Shown: piece by piece, positions 46,116 to 59,323 of the stretch
Position numbering within the stretch: the first letter of the stretch is position 1
Layout of the letters: each line of letters starts with the position of its first letter
Source: Impatiens glandulifera
Lineage: Eukaryota > Streptophyta > Magnoliopsida > Ericales > Balsaminaceae
DNA length: 64,000 nucleotides
NCBI RefSeq assembly: GCF_907164915.1
Contig: NC_061866.1
Coordinates: forward strand, 39,744,320-39,808,319
Direction: 5' to 3'
Made by a program: the position numbers and the translations under genes
The notes under the pieces: model-generated
The model's input: the letters and a program-made list of their open reading frames with translations, nothing else
Databases searched by the model: none
Told to the model about the DNA's origin: nothing

Positions 46116-47040
46116 TATGAACGAAAGAAGTATGAATAAAAATCAAAAATAGAGAAACATCAAAATAAATGTTCTTCAAGATATGTTATTTTTAATGAAA
46201 GAATCTTCCCTTTTTAGAAAAAAAAAACTAAAGAAAAAAGAAGGAGAGATCCTAACAATTGTGGCTCATTCACCAATAGGCCATATGAAGAAACAACTAA
46301 CTAAAATGAAATAGTAAGGTTAAACCAATTGAATATGCTAAGGTTTGCATGCATCATATACTTATTTAAGAGGTTTTCATATACAGTTCTTATAAAAACA
46401 AGGCTTCTTTGAGTGATTAGGGATTAGGGTTTGTCGAAGGATTTTCCTTATGTCTGAAAAACTTCGTTAATAACAAGGTTTTATGTTGTTACTCTACCCC
46501 TAAATATTAATCACATATAAATGAATAAATATTGATAACTCAGGTCATGTCATCAAGTATATTCTTTTTCACTACCTTGGTAAGTTTTATTACTATATTG
46601 TAGTTGTCTTGTTAGTCTCTTTCATTTATTTGAATTTGCTTTGAAAAAACCATTCCAAGAATCTTCTAAGGTATTGTTTCAATTTTTATTCTATTTTTAG
46701 TAGTTTTGGTGAGTAGTTTTGTTGGGAAAATTTGACGAAATATCTTAAAAAATGATTTAAATGCGCTGGTGACCAGTGCATTAATTAAAGGCGTTGTTGA
46801 CCACTTAAAATATTTTTAACGAAAATATCACATTTGCGTAACGCGAAAGGGAGAGAAAGGGAAGATCGCCACGCGAAGGGAAGACCTGTGAAAAGTCTAA
46901 AATATTTTCGCAGAATCGTCACGCGAAAGGCTAGATCATCACGCGAAGGGCATGATCGTCACGCGAAGGACATTATCATCACGCGAAAGACATTATCGTC
47001 ATGAGAAAGTCACGATCATTCTAGACTTTTCACAGGTTTT

Positions 47041-48769
47041 TGTTGGGTCAAATTATTTTGACTAAGAATTAGACGTAAGTCTAATGAATACAGGGAATTA
47101 GACGTAAGTCTAATGTGTTCGAAATTAGACGTATCGTCTAACACACCGGAGTTAGACGTATAGTCTAATAGACTTGTAATTAGACGGATGGTCTAATAGA
47201 TATTCGGAATTAGACGTACAGTCTAACTCACCGGAGTTAGACGTATAGTCTAATAGACTTGTAATTAGACGGATGGTCTAATAGATATTCGGAATTAGAC
47301 GTACAGTCTAACTCACCGGAGTTAGACGTGTAGTCTAATATATTTACAATTAGACGGATAGTCTAATTTGTTTGGAATTAGACGTGTAGTCTAATTAGTG
47401 AAAGTTAGACGTGCGTCTAACTCCTTCAGACAAGTCTGAGGTAGAACCAGAATTAGACGTGTAGTCTAACTCAGTGGAGTTAGACGTACCGTCTAATGGT
47501 TATTGGATAATTTGACGTGTAGTCTAATTAATGAAAGTTAGACGTGCGTCTAACTCCTTCAGACAAGTTTGAGGTAGAACCGGAATTAGACGTGTAGTCT
47601 AACTCAGTGGAGTTAGACGTACCGTCTAATGGTTATTGAATAATTAGACGTGTAGTCTAATTAGTGAAAGTTAGACGTGCGTCTAACTCCTTCAGACAAG
47701 TCTGAGGTAGAACCGGAATTAGACGTGCAGTCTAACTCAGTGGAGTTAGACGTGCAGTCTAATGGTTATTGTAATTAGACGTGAGTCTAATTCTATTAGA
47801 CCAGGCGGTCTAATAGACGTTTTTATTAAAAGAAGATGTGTGATTTCATTAGATTGATTTTACAATCCGTCTAACTGAAATACGTCTAATGCTCAGTTTA
47901 AGCTGTATGATTGAAGCTAGCATTTCTCCTACCCACGTGCTATAGCTATACCCTACTCATTTTCCACTTTCTAGTGAAGATTAGTACAACATCTATATGC
48001 AACCAACCAAGGAATGCCACGTAAGAGAATTTTCCTCACATTACTTGTTTTGCAGGTACATCCCTGATGGAATATTCGGCGCACTACCAGTGATATATGG
48101 CCACTATCCTTGTGCTCAGAATCTGCTACGTACAATGGAGGCTTTCCAATGGAAGAGTGTCACGTATCATTCTAAAAGATTCGACCGTTAGCTCCTGCTC
48201 AGTATTTAACAAATCTCAAGGACAACGGACAATCTGCCTTACGAATTAGCCTTAGATAACGAACAAGCGATCTGATTTTGTAGAGAGAGAAACTATTCAA
48301 TCATCTTGCTTACTGAATTCATACTGTGAAGTTGCTTTCTGATTGTACTGTGTGTGAATCAAGAGAGAGCTAGAATCAAAACACCTTTAGCTGAGTGATA
48401 TTCTTCATCTTGTAATTGAACAGAAAAGTGTTCTGTTCAATAGTGAGTTAAGTGTGTAAACTGTATTTGATTCGAATCATATTATAGTGAATCCTTCCGG
48501 TGGCTGGAAGAAGGAGTGACGTAGGAGAGTTTCTCCGAACATCCATAAACAAACTGCTGTGTTATTTCATTTCTGTCATCTTTTCATATTTCATCTTGTG
48601 CGTCAAACCCAAGTAAACAATTCCGCCTTGAATCTGTTTCAAGTGTTTACAAGTGTTTGCGTAGAATAGAAAGCGAATTAAATCCCTAACAGGATTTCTT
48701 TCAAACCATTTTTCATAAGCCTTCATACTTAGCCAGACCCCGTCTCTATCGATAAAGTCAATTCTATCA
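47041..48769 (+). repeat. 5' LTR of copia, unit C, with TTAGACGT palindrome array (47065-47830)
   Basis: 1,729 bp, ending CTATCA two bases before the primer-binding site tggtatcagagcc (48772-48784). It has the same 360-bp shortage relative to the 3' LTR as in unit A. Confidence 0.88.
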
Positions 48770-48818
48770 ATTGGTATCAGAGCCTTATTTCTATTCTCAA
48801 GCATCAAGAACCTGAAGC

Positions 48819-49508
48819 ATGTCTATCATCAATGAAATTCCTCTTCTATCAAGGGATAACTACGAATATTGGATGATAAGAATGCAAACTCACTTGGCTG
48901 CTATTTACTATAATATGTGGAGCGTTATTACTGATGGCCCCATAAAGATTTCGAAGCCAAGAAGTGAGTGGACTACTGAAGACAAGATGACCAACAACAT
49001 GGATAATGTTGCTAAGAACATTCTGTACCAGTCGCTCAACATGAATATGTTCTGTGAGATCAAATTTTGTTCCACTGCTAAAGAGATATGGGATAAGCTT
49101 AATCAGATCTACGGTTCAAGCACTCAAGCAAAGAAGAACCAGAAAGCGCTCATATGTAGTAAAAACAAATCCAGTTGGGCTGACTGTGATTCAGATGAGT
49201 CTCCTGCTGAAAAAGAGAATGAAGTTGTCACATGTCTGATGGCAGATGATCAATCCAAGGTAAATAATATCTCTACACTATAATTTATAAACGAGGAGTT
49301 AACTAATGCACTCAATGAAATGGCTATTGAGTACAAGAAGTTAACTGACTCTTTTTATGAAATGAAAGTTAAATATGAATCAATTGTTCTTTCATCAAAC
49401 CAAGAATCTAAACCAAACGTTTTTTATGAATACTCAACAGAGATCTCTTCTAAGAATGAGATGCTCAAAGAACAGATTCAAATTCTTTATCTGAAAACAA
49501 GAGATTAA
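48819..49508 (+). pseudogene. copia gag, internally deleted (unit C)
   Basis: ATG 48819 opens the same truncated gag. The jump from YGSSTQAKKNQKAL to the acidic SWADCDSDESP tail is identical to unit A, so the loss of the central gag and zinc knuckle predates duplication. TAA 49281-49283 interrupts the frame, which continues to TAA 49506-49508. Confidence 0.8.
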
Positions 49509-49564
49509 ATTATATAGTCAGTGCATGGACAAGATCTGGAGATGCTGTCAAACATCAAATCAGT

Positions 49565-50270
49565 ATGTTGAAACCTGCTAGATCTAGATTTAGATTGGGA
49601 TATGACAGCAATGACCCAAATTTGTCCTGCAAAAAGTCAAATCCTCCAATTGACAAGTTTAATCCTATAAACTTTGTCAAAAGAAGTATGGATGACATTG
49701 AATCTGATCCTATTCATGAAGAAGTTGCTTTAAAAAATGAAATAGTGTATGTTCCGCCTACTATTAGCTGGCTTAACAACAAGCTAGAAGCAGTTAATAA
49801 GTCTGGCAATTTAAAACCCGACTCTAAGTCAAAAAGTTTTAAAAAAAAGCCTTCTTCAAAAGCTAAAGGATCAGTGGCTAGCAGAAAGTCGTCTGCTAAG
49901 TCAAAAACATACGCATTAATCACAACTCAAAATGGGAAATCTATCAGAATAACTCAAATATGGATTCCTAAGGGACTAATTGACCGAGGACCCAATTGAA
50001 AGTGGGTACCAAAAGATTGTAAATATTTATTTATGTAGGTACAAATAAACGAAGGACTAGAGGAATCTGTATGGTATCTTGATAGCGGATGTTCCAGGCA
50101 TATGAAAGGAAACAGACGGCTTCTCACTAATATATCAGATTGCTCTGGACCTAAGATCACATTTGGTGACAAGAAGAAGGGTAAGACCATGGGTAAGGGT
50201 AAGATTATCCATGGTAACCTATCTATTAATGATGTGCTGCTTGTTGATAATCTGTGCTATAATTATTACT
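49565..50270 (+). pseudogene. copia protease region (unit C)
   Basis: Open to TGA 49997-49999; the unit A stop at 13841 is TCA here, so this copy keeps a longer frame. The protease signature LDSGCSRHMKG lies at about 50078-50110, with Thr changed to Lys compared with unit A. Stops at 49997-49999 and 50036-50038 separate the parts. Confidence 0.8.
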
Positions 50271-51566
50271 GATAATGGTCTGTCAGTAGACTTTCAAACT
50301 CATGCATGTTTAGTTAAAGACCAAGATGGAAACATTTTATTGACTGGAAGTAGAGTAGGAAACTCATACAAAATGAATTGGAAAAAGGAGTCTTCTGATC
50401 TTATGTGCATGATTGCCAAGAATGACCAAAAATGGTTATGGCATAAACGTTTGAACCATTTGAATTTTAAAACCATCAACAACATTTGTTCAAACAATTT
50501 AGTCATTGGTTTGCCCAAACTTCAATTTTCAAAGAACAAGATATGCACTTCCTGCCAGTTACGCAAATAGGGCAGATCATCGTTCAAAAGTAAAGGGAAA
50601 TCACAATCCAGACGTATCCTAGAACTTTTACATATGGATCTATTTGGTCCAAATCCTGTAAAGAGTATTGGAGGAATGAGATTTGCCCTAATTGTTATTG
50701 ATGATTTCTCATGCTTTACATGGGTTGCATTTTTACCATCAAAAGATAAAACTGCTGATAACTTGATTAGAATATTTAAAGGAATTCAGAATCAGAAATC
50801 TTTAAATATTACATGCATCAGAAGTGATCAGTGAACTGAGTTCACTAACAGATACCTATCATCCTATCTCGAGGAGACTGGAATTAGGCACGAGTTGTCT
50901 AGTGCCAGAACTCCACAGCAAAACGACATTGCTGAGAGAAGAGTGAGAACTCTGAAGGAAGCAGCGAGATCTATGCTTGTTGAATCAGATGTACCTCAGA
51001 GGTTCTGGGCGGAAGCCATTAGTAATGCTTGCTATACACAAAACCGGTCAATAATCAACAAACGTTTTGATAAAAATCCCTATGAATTGTATTATGGGAG
51101 AATTCCTACAGTGTCTTATTTTAAAATATTTGGGTGTAAATGTTTTATCCATAACAATGGAAAGGTTTATTTGACCGCTTTTGATGCTAAAGCAGATGAG
51201 GGATTCATGTTGGGATACTCATCAGTAAGCAAAACTTACATAGTCTACAACAAAAGAACACAGACTATTGAAAAATCCCTCCATGTAGTTTTTGATGAGC
51301 ATGTTGAGAGCAAATCTAATGAACCCATTGATCTTGCTGACAGACTTAAAGCGAATAGTCTTGAGTCTGTAAGTGAAGAAGAAGAAACTTTGGATAAGAA
51401 GATGGCTTTGTCTGATCCGGTGGCTGATCCGGTTGAAGTTCAACCAGATGTTCAAACTCCTGTTAAACAAGAAGTTGAGAGTTTGGATGTCGTGGTGTCA
51501 CCAGTTCAGATGACCAATCCCTTGGATCCAACTTCAGATGGAACAGAAATCATCCACCAGAACTGA
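50271..51566 (+). pseudogene. copia integrase (unit C)
   Basis: The pre-integrase region WHKRLNHLNFKTINN...ICTSCQLRK ends at a stop (50568-50570). The core has HMDLFGP, SDQ followed by TGA at 50832-50834 (shared with unit A), then TEF, which is closer to the family than the TKF of unit A. QQNDIAERR has Gly changed to Asp, a private change next to the catalytic Glu. Confidence 0.85.
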
Positions 51567-51610
51567 TAATCGGAAATCATTTTTCTCCTCGAAGGACAAG
51601 ACGTCAACTG

Positions 51611-52770
51611 ATGGATGAAATGACCAATTCTGCATTTATTTCTCAAATTGAACCTAAGAAAATTGGTGAAGCTATAGTTGATCCAGATTGGATCAATGCT
51701 ATGCAGGAGGAGTTAAATCAATTTGCTAGAAATAAAGTGTGGTATCTTACTCCTAAACCAACTGACAAATCAGTTATAGGAACAAGATGGGTCTTTAGAA
51801 ACAAGCTTAGTGAAGATGGTTTAGTCATTAGAAACAAAGCTCGTTTAGTTGCTCAAGGATATAGACAAGAGAAATGTATTGATTTTGATGAGTCTTTTGC
51901 ACCGTTTACAAGACTATAGGCAATCAGAATCTTCCTAGCATATGCATCATTTAAGAATTTTAAAGTCTTTCAAATGGATTTGAAGAGTGCATTTTAAAAT
52001 GGAAAATTAAGTGAAGAAGTATATGTTGAGCAACCCCCTGGTTTTGTAGATCATGTTTTGTCAAATCATGTTTATAGGCTTGACAAAGCATTGTATGTTT
52101 TGAAACAAGCTCCTAGAGCTTGGTATGACACTTTAACCAATTTCTTGTTTGATCATGACTTTGTTGTTGGAACAGTGGATAAAACCCTGTTTAGATTTAC
52201 TAAAGATTCTCACATTCTACTTGTTCAGATATATGTTGATGATATTATTTTTGGCTCAACTAACCCAAATTGTGTGAGAAATTTGTCAAGCTGATGCAGG
52301 ACAGGTTTGAAATGAGCATGATGGGAGAACTTACATTCTTCCTTGGGCTTCAAGTCCGTCAGCTAGAAAACGGAACTCTTATCAACCAGGCCAAATACAC
52401 CAAAGAACTGCTAAAGAAGTTTGGTTTGGAGAATTGTTTTGAAGTAACTACTCCAATGAGCTCTTCGATTAAATTGGATAAAGATGAAGGTGGCCAAAGT
52501 GTCGATGTAACAGCATATAGAGGACTCATCGGTTCTTTGCTGTATGTAACTGCTAGCAGGCCAGACATTCAATTTGTTGTTGGTGTTTGTGGCAGATTTC
52601 AGGCTGATCCTAAACTTTCTCATTTTACTGCTGCTAAACGTATTCTTAAATACTTAAAGGGAACTCAAAATGTGGGACTATGGTATCCGAAGGATTCTAG
52701 TTTCAATTTAATTAGTTTCTTAGATGCAGATTATGCAGGATGCAAAATTGATAGAAAAAAGCATAAGTGA
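51611..52770 (+). pseudogene. copia reverse transcriptase (unit C)
   Basis: Same RVT_2 blocks as unit A, with YVDD at 52232-52243. The TAG at 51917-51919 and TAA at 51995-51997 are shared. A one-base deletion in a C run at about 52265 shifts the frame. The Gln codon (RFQAD) is intact where unit A has TAG. Confidence 0.9.
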
Positions 52771-53173
52771 AACTTTCCAGTTCCTTGGAGATCGTCTAAT
52801 CACATGATTCAGCAAGAAGTAGACGTCGGTTGCCATGTCTACAGCTGAAGTAGAGTATCTTGCAGCTGGAAGTTGTTCTCAAGTTCTGTGGATTCAACAA
52901 CAGCTCATAAACTATGGGATTGAGGCTGATGAATCTCCAATTTTTTGCGACAACACAAGTGCTATCGCAATCACCTACAATCCAGTTTTGCATTCTCGGA
53001 CAAAACATATTGAAATCAGACATCATTTCATCCGAGAACACGTCAATCAGAAGCAGATTCGTCTTGAACATGTCTCTACAGATCAACAAATTGTAGACAT
53101 TTTCAAGAAACCCCTACCGGAAGCTAAGTTTTCTCACTTTAGAAACATGTTAGATCTTGTTGATCATGATTGA
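52771..53173 (+). pseudogene. copia RNase H (unit C)
   Basis: MSTAEVEYLAAGSCSQVLW from 52835, then DNTSAIAI, HSRTKHIEIRHHF and VSTDQQIVDIFKKPLP to TGA 53171-53173. It differs from unit A at a few positions, such as Cys for Tyr before DNTSA. Confidence 0.9.
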
Positions 53174-53935
53174 TGTGATTACGTGCATAAATTAAGGGAG
53201 AACATATTGTTAAAAACGTAACTGAACAGATATAAAAGATAGAGGTCTTAATTTGTCCAGAGGATTTAGAGTTTGAGAAACACAGCTACTTAGACACTCG
53301 TCTACTTTAGCAGTTTCATCTTCATCTGAAATTATTGTCTTGGTTATTCTAACCTGCATGGTTAGACGGATACGTCTAATAGACGTTAGACGTTTTTAGG
53401 TCATGAGCAAGAGGATGCTCACGTCTAACCAGACACGCGTGTCTCACGTGATATTATTGCATAATTAGACGGATACGTCTAATAGACTGATTTTCAAAAA
53501 GGAGGTGAAAATGTAAAAAGGAGAATAAACGTCTAACTACTTGTGTAATTAGACTCTTCATCTTCTGGCTATTTGGACATCTGTCCTTTAATTATTTATG
53601 CTCAAGTTCATTTTCCCGCCGAAAACTAAATCAGTCATTCCTCAAAAGAATTGAAGACACGTGTCTCTCAATATGCAAGGAATGACTAATATTTCTGACA
53701 AATTTTGCTTGTACACTTAGTATTAACCGTTCGGTTTCATGCTAACATTAAATGCTGTCTTTATTGGGAACTGACTTTTGAAGTTCTTGACGGTAGGAGT
53801 AATCATTAGTTTTCTTCTATATGATTAAACCCTGATATTTATAGGGTTATTCACTCTAAAAGATAGAATATCTTTGAAATCAATCTCTCTCACTTTAGAA
53901 CTCGAATCGTTCTAACCCTTGTTCATCAAATCGTA
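53174..53935 (+). other. Spacer between pol and the extra ORF, copia unit C
   Basis: Equivalent to 17187-17948: no ORF, scattered TTAGACG motifs at 53360-53550. Confidence 0.5.
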
Positions 53936-54694
53936 ATGTCGTATTTCCGTCCAAAGTCGATTCAAGTGGATTTTCAATCCGTATCCTCTTTCCAATCTCC
54001 TGGAATGCATAGAATGTTTGAGTCTCTTAAAGCCTCCGGGCTTAGGAAGTTTCTTTCTCCTCATGAACTCTATCACGAACAGCTAGTCAAAGAATTTTTC
54101 GAAAACGTCGGCTTCTATCAGGATAAAGTTATTGTTGGGGCCGTGATGGGCCAGATGATCTGCATCACCGAAGAGTCCTTCGGTACGTTTTTCCAACTTC
54201 CAAAAGTAGGTATCGATGAGTTCTCAACCACTCCTACTGATCTAATGTATACAATGATGAAAGTCTTTTTCGATTCCCCTCAAGTAGACATTCATGGAAA
54301 GAAAAACCTTCTGAAGGTTGAATATGCTCTTTTAAGCGACATCGTATCGAAATCCCTTCTTTCTAAGGAGTCTTCCTACAAGTATTGTACGAAGGTTTTT
54401 CAGATAATGGTGGCCATCACCAGGGGTATTCCTGTCAACTAGACAAGCTTCCTCTTCGGAAATCTTGTCAGAATGGTTGTTGCTCGGAAGAAGATTTTTG
54501 CATTTGATGGTCCTCTTAGCTCTCTTCTTTGTTTCCTTCTAAATGAACCCGGTAAGAGTTTTCCACTTCCTTCTAAAATTTTGAATTTCCAGAAGGTTGT
54601 CGATTATGTTCAAAGGGTGGAGACGCTCAAGTCCAAGAAAAGGAAAAGAGAAGACTCCAACTCCCCTCTAACCGCAGTCTTAGAGATCTCCTAG
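53936..54694 (+). pseudogene. Extra 3' ORF of the copia element (unit C), one in-frame stop
   Basis: ATG 53936; TAG 54440-54442, then in-frame continuation to TAG 54692-54694 with the same basic ending as unit A. Private changes are Ser to Tyr at residue 3 and Ala to Val in FFENVGFY. Pro-Val-Asn before the stop and QKVVDYV after it are shared with unit B repeat 1. Confidence 0.6.
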
Positions 54695-54984
54695 GTTGAA
54701 GTCAATCCTTTCGAAAGTAAAGTCTAGGAAGAAGAAGAAGAATAAAATTTAAATGTCTTTTTGAAAGTTCTTTTGAATATTTTTATGATGTTTTTGGGGT
54801 AAACTTATTTTGGGTACATTGAACAATATTTTTTGTGTTTCTTCTGAAAACACTCATATGTGATTGACTTGGATATTTCTGAATGTCTTACTTGCATGCA
54901 AACGATTTTGTCTATTTATATGATGAATGCATGTTTTGGTATATGTATGCACGTTTCCAATTTCTTCATCAAAAAGGGGGAAAT

Positions 54985-56979
54985 TGTTGGGTCAAATTAT
55001 TTTGACTAAGTGTTGAAATAATTTAACCACTGAGATTTTGATGATGAAATAACTTATGAGTTTTGATGCAGGTGTATTGAAACAATATTTCATAAGACTT
55101 GGCTCTAATGAGGGTCATTAGACCGATTTTGGCATTCAATGCATAGAATTAGACGTACAGTCTAACTCATCGGAGTTAGACGTGTAGTCTAATGAATGCA
55201 TAGAATTAGACGTATAGTCTAACTCATCGGAGTTAGACGTGTAGTCTAACAGACGTGTAATTAGACAGATGGTCTAATAGATACACGGAATTAGACGTAC
55301 AATCTAACTCATCGGAGTTAGACGTGTAGTCTAATGAATGTAAAGAATTAGACGTAAGTCTAATGAATACAGGGAATTAGACGTAAGTCTAATGTGTTCG
55401 AAATTAGACGTACCGTCTAACTCACCGGAGTTAGACGTATAGTCTAATATACTTGTAATTAGACAGATGGTCTAATAGATATTCGGAATTAGACGTATAG
55501 TCTAACTCACCGGAGTTAGACGTGTAGTCTAATATATTTACAATTAGACGGATAGTCTAATTTGTTCGGAATTAGACGTGTAGTCTAATTAGTGAAAGTT
55601 AGACGTGCGTCTAACTCTTTCAGACAAGTCTGAGGTAGAACCGGAATTAAACGTGTAGTCTAACTCAGTGGAGTTAGACATACCGTTTAATGGTTATTGG
55701 ATAATTAGACGTGTAGTCTAATTAATGAAAGTTAGACGTGCGTCTAACTCCTTTAGACAAGTCTGAGGTAGAACCGGAATTAGACGTGTAGTCTAACTCA
55801 GTGGAGTTAGACGTACCGTCTAATGGTTATTGATAATTAGACGTGTAGTCTAATTAGTGAAAGTTAGACGTGCGTCTAACTCCTTCAGACAAGTCTGAGG
55901 TAGAACCGGAATTAGACGTGCAGTCTAACTCAGTGGAGTTAGACGTGCAGTCTAATAGTTATTGTAATTAGACGCGAGTATAATTCTATTAAACCAGGCG
56001 GTTTAATAGACGTTTTTATTAAAAGGAGATGTGTGATTTCATTATACTGATTTTACAATCCGTCTAACTGAAATCCGTCTAACTGAAATACGTCTAATAC
56101 TCAGTTTAAGCAGTATGTTTGGAGCTAGCATTTCTCCTACCCACGTGCTATAGTTGTACCCTACTCCTGCTCCACTTTCTAGTGAAGATTAGTACAACAA
56201 CTATATGCAACCAACCAAGGAATGCCACGTAAGAGAATTTTCCTCACATTACTTGTTTTGCAGGTACATCCCTGGTGGAATATTCGGCGCACTACCAGTG
56301 ATGTACGGCCACGATCTTTGTGCTCAGAACCTGCTGTGTACAATGGAGGCTTCCTAATGGAAGAGTGCCACGTATCATTCTAAAAGATTTGACCGTTAGC
56401 TCCTGCTCAGTATTTAACAAATCTCAAGGACAACGGACAATCTGCCTTACGAATTAGCCTTAGATAACGAACAAGCAATCTGATTTTGCAGAGAGAGAAA
56501 CTACTCAATCATTTTGCCTACTAAATTCATACTGTGAAACTGCTTTCTGATTGTACTGTGTGTGAATCAAGAGAGAGTTAGAATCAAAACACCTTTAGCT
56601 GAGTGATATTTTTCATCTTGTAATTGAACAGAAAGTGTTCTGTTCAATAGTGAGCTAAGTGTGTGTAAACTGTATTTGATTCGAATCATATTATAGTGAA
56701 TCCTTCCGTTTGTTGGAAGAAATGGTGACGTAGAAGAGTTTCTCCGAACATCCCTAAACAAACTGTTGTGTTCTTTCATTTTTGTCATCTTTTCATATTT
56801 TATCTTGTGCTTCAAACCCAAGTAAACAATTCCGCATTGAATCTGTTTTAAGTGTTTACAAGTGTTTGCGTAGAATAGAAAGCAAATTAAATCCCTAACA
56901 GGATTTCTTTCAAACCGTTTTTCATAAGCCTTCATCCTTAGCCAGACCCCCTTCTTTATCGATAAAGCCGATCCTATCA
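54985..56979 (+). repeat. 3' LTR of copia, unit C, with TTAGACGT palindrome array (55140-56100)
   Basis: 1,995 bp, preceded by polypurine tract aaaaagggggaaat (54971-54984). It lacks the 30-bp gtaagtctaatgcatagaat segment found in A and B. The right end abuts GTTTT. Confidence 0.88.
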
Positions 56980-57313
56980 GTTTTTTTTTACGAGACGATT
57001 CTGCCCTTCACATTACGCGACATGATAATTTTATCAAAATATTTTAAAATAATTACCAACGCATTTAAAATGTATATTAGGGACATCTCATCATATTTGT
57101 ATGCATGTATGTAAATCAGCTATCTTCTTTGACTCTAAATTTTTTGTTTTAAATTTAATATAATTAATTTATGTCAAATATTTTTGTTTTAAATTTAATA
57201 TAATTTATTTATTTTTGGTTTAGTTTTTTGAAATTTAATGTTTTTAACAAATGTTAGGAGTTGAATATAGGCTTATAAAAAAAAGTTTCGAGCTTTTTGT
57301 TAAGGAGGCAAAA

Positions 57314-59323
57314 ATGGAAGAACAGGCTCTAAACCCTAAGAGGGCCAAGAAAACGGACGAAGCTTTGGGCGGCGCTTCTCCTTCAATCGACCAAGTACCA
57401 AACCACATTCTCGTCGATATCCTTTCTCGTCTTCCGATCAAATCCCTCATACAGTGCAGGAGCGTCTGTAAATCCTTTCTCTATTTGATCTCCGTAGACA
57501 CCGATTTCCGTTCCTTACACCTCTCAAGATCCCCTCCTGAGCTCCTATTCTACAATTCAGACTCGAAACAGATCATTCTCTTGGATTCCGACGCCGACCA
57601 AGCACACCAGCTCACTCTCCGCTTCGACGGACTTTCCGATATGATGATCGTGAACTCGAGCCGCGGCCTTCTCTGCCTCCGCTCACTTGATACCTCTTTT
57701 CCCTTTTGCGTCATTAATCCCATCTCTCTGGAATTCACTCTTATCCCGAATCCCGTGGTGATCGACAGTGAAGACCCTGTTTCTTTGATGGTCGGATTTG
57801 GGTACAGTCCCATGTCCGATAAATACAAGATTATAAAGGTATCAAAGTCTCTCGATTCAACTGGTAAAAACTGTTTTCATACCGACATTTATACAATCGG
57901 ATCACCTTCTTCTTCTTGGAGGAGAATTGAAGATGCTCCAATACAAGAGATTACACAGTGTTTTTCAACGTTCCTTGGTGGACGTTTATATTGGATAATG
58001 AACGAGACTGCATCTATCTATTGTTATGGGTTCATGATTTATTTCGATTTTGATAGTGAAACATTTGGAACAGAAACTTTGCCCCCTCCTTTTGACATCT
58101 CCCGATACAGAGATAATGTGACAGTTGTTAACTTTGGTGTGTTTCAAGGTATGTTGAGAATAAGTGTATTGACTGATTCGGGAAACAACCCGCACATTTG
58201 GGTTTTGAAGGAGTTTGGGGTTGACAAATCGTGGTGCTTAGATGAGCTTCCTTTTTCATTTCCTGGCAAGTATATAAACAATAATAAGTCTGAGTCATTG
58301 GTTTTTATGGCTGGTTATTATACGGTTACATACAGCCTCATTGAGAAGAAGATTGTTTATGGTAAATTGAAACCATTCTCACATGTTCCTATCTTGCTGC
58401 CCCTTAAGGAATTACTAGTAGGAGTTGAGGTCCATCTCCTAAATTCAACTCAAAGGTAATTTAATCTATTCTCTCATGCACATGTTTAATTATTGTATTT
58501 TTAATGAATCTCCTGTCATATTGAATCAATCTGTAAAAAGAGGGTTTTAACTTTTTTAGGTGTCTGTTTTGGCAAGTTTACTAGTTCCAACTTTAAACTT
58601 TTTATTACTTTTAACCAGCATTTTCACAAGAAATTTCTTTGAATGATTGTAGCTCACAAGAAAAAAAATTCAATCTGAATAAGAGTTATAAATGTCACTA
58701 TGTAATTGGATATTACTTGTAAAAGTTGGAGAATCCATGCAATTGGATTAACGAATTATTGTAATACCAATCAATTATTTATTAGAGTCTTCTTGTATAG
58801 AATGTCAAGATGTACTACCTTGGAATTTAATTGGATCAACAAATTAATGTAATCTCAAGTCTTCAACTTTTTTCCTCTCTCAATCCCAATTAGCGTTTTA
58901 ATAATAGATAACTTTTTGAGATAGAAGATTTCATTTGTTGAATCGGATTTATCAACTTGTAACCCAAACCTTCATTCTTAACCTTTAGTGCACACTCACT
59001 TTTAACTGAACACATCCTTGAAAACTTTTGTTCTTCATTTCAATATAAAGTTCCAAAACACTACTATTCTTCTTCTTGTCAAATGGTTTGAATCTTCCTT
59101 CCATTATCAAAACTAACAGAACAAAATATTTTTGAATAAATGATACATATATTACTTCAAATATAATCTTCTCCTAATATTGTCTTTTTCTTTCAATGCA
59201 GTGTTATGTTTTCATCTTTTAATTACATTTAGTCTTTATCTTACATTGTTGTTGATTGTTCTCAACATCAATAATGAGTGAAGTAATTTTTTTTGCAGCG
59301 AAGATGTGGAAGATGAAGTGTGA
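57314..59323 (+). CDS. F-box protein, copy C, two exons
   Basis: Exon 1 is 57314-58455 and exon 2 is 59299-59323 (donor AG/GTAATT, acceptor TTTTTTTTGCAG), predicted 388 aa ending SEDVEDEV. Exon 1 encodes exactly the same residues as copy B. F-box at about 28-67 and the associated region with GFGYSP and Tyr171 are as described for copy B. The copia 3' LTR ends 335 bp upstream, inside the foldback arm, so any promoter must lie in the 270 bp of AT-rich sequence, the arm or the LTR. Confidence 0.8.

Larger units (their letters stand above)
29876..46429. repeat. Tandem segmental duplication, unit B (16.6 kb)
   Basis: Gene order matches unit A. The copia element has lost about 6.6 kb (join at 30565/30566) and gained two extra 1,076-bp copies of its 3' ORF. 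The two-exon form of the F-box gene, the MITE, the TRIM-like element and the MULE relic are all present. Confidence 0.9.
47041..56979 (+). mobile_element. Ty1-copia LTR retrotransposon, unit C (9.94 kb, decayed)
   Basis: TGTTGGG at 47041 to CTATCA at 56979, flanked by perfect GTTTT target duplications (47036-47040 and 56980-56984). It has the same order and most of the same lesions as unit A, plus a private one-base deletion in RT. This is the best copy for defining the element's ends. Confidence 0.92.
46736..57100. mobile_element. Foldback/long-TIR element, unit C, split by the copia insertion
   Basis: Left arm about 46730-47040, with the five 20-bp repeats at 46915-47014; right arm 56980-57100. 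The element joins cleanly across the copia once one GTTTT copy is removed. Confidence 0.6.
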
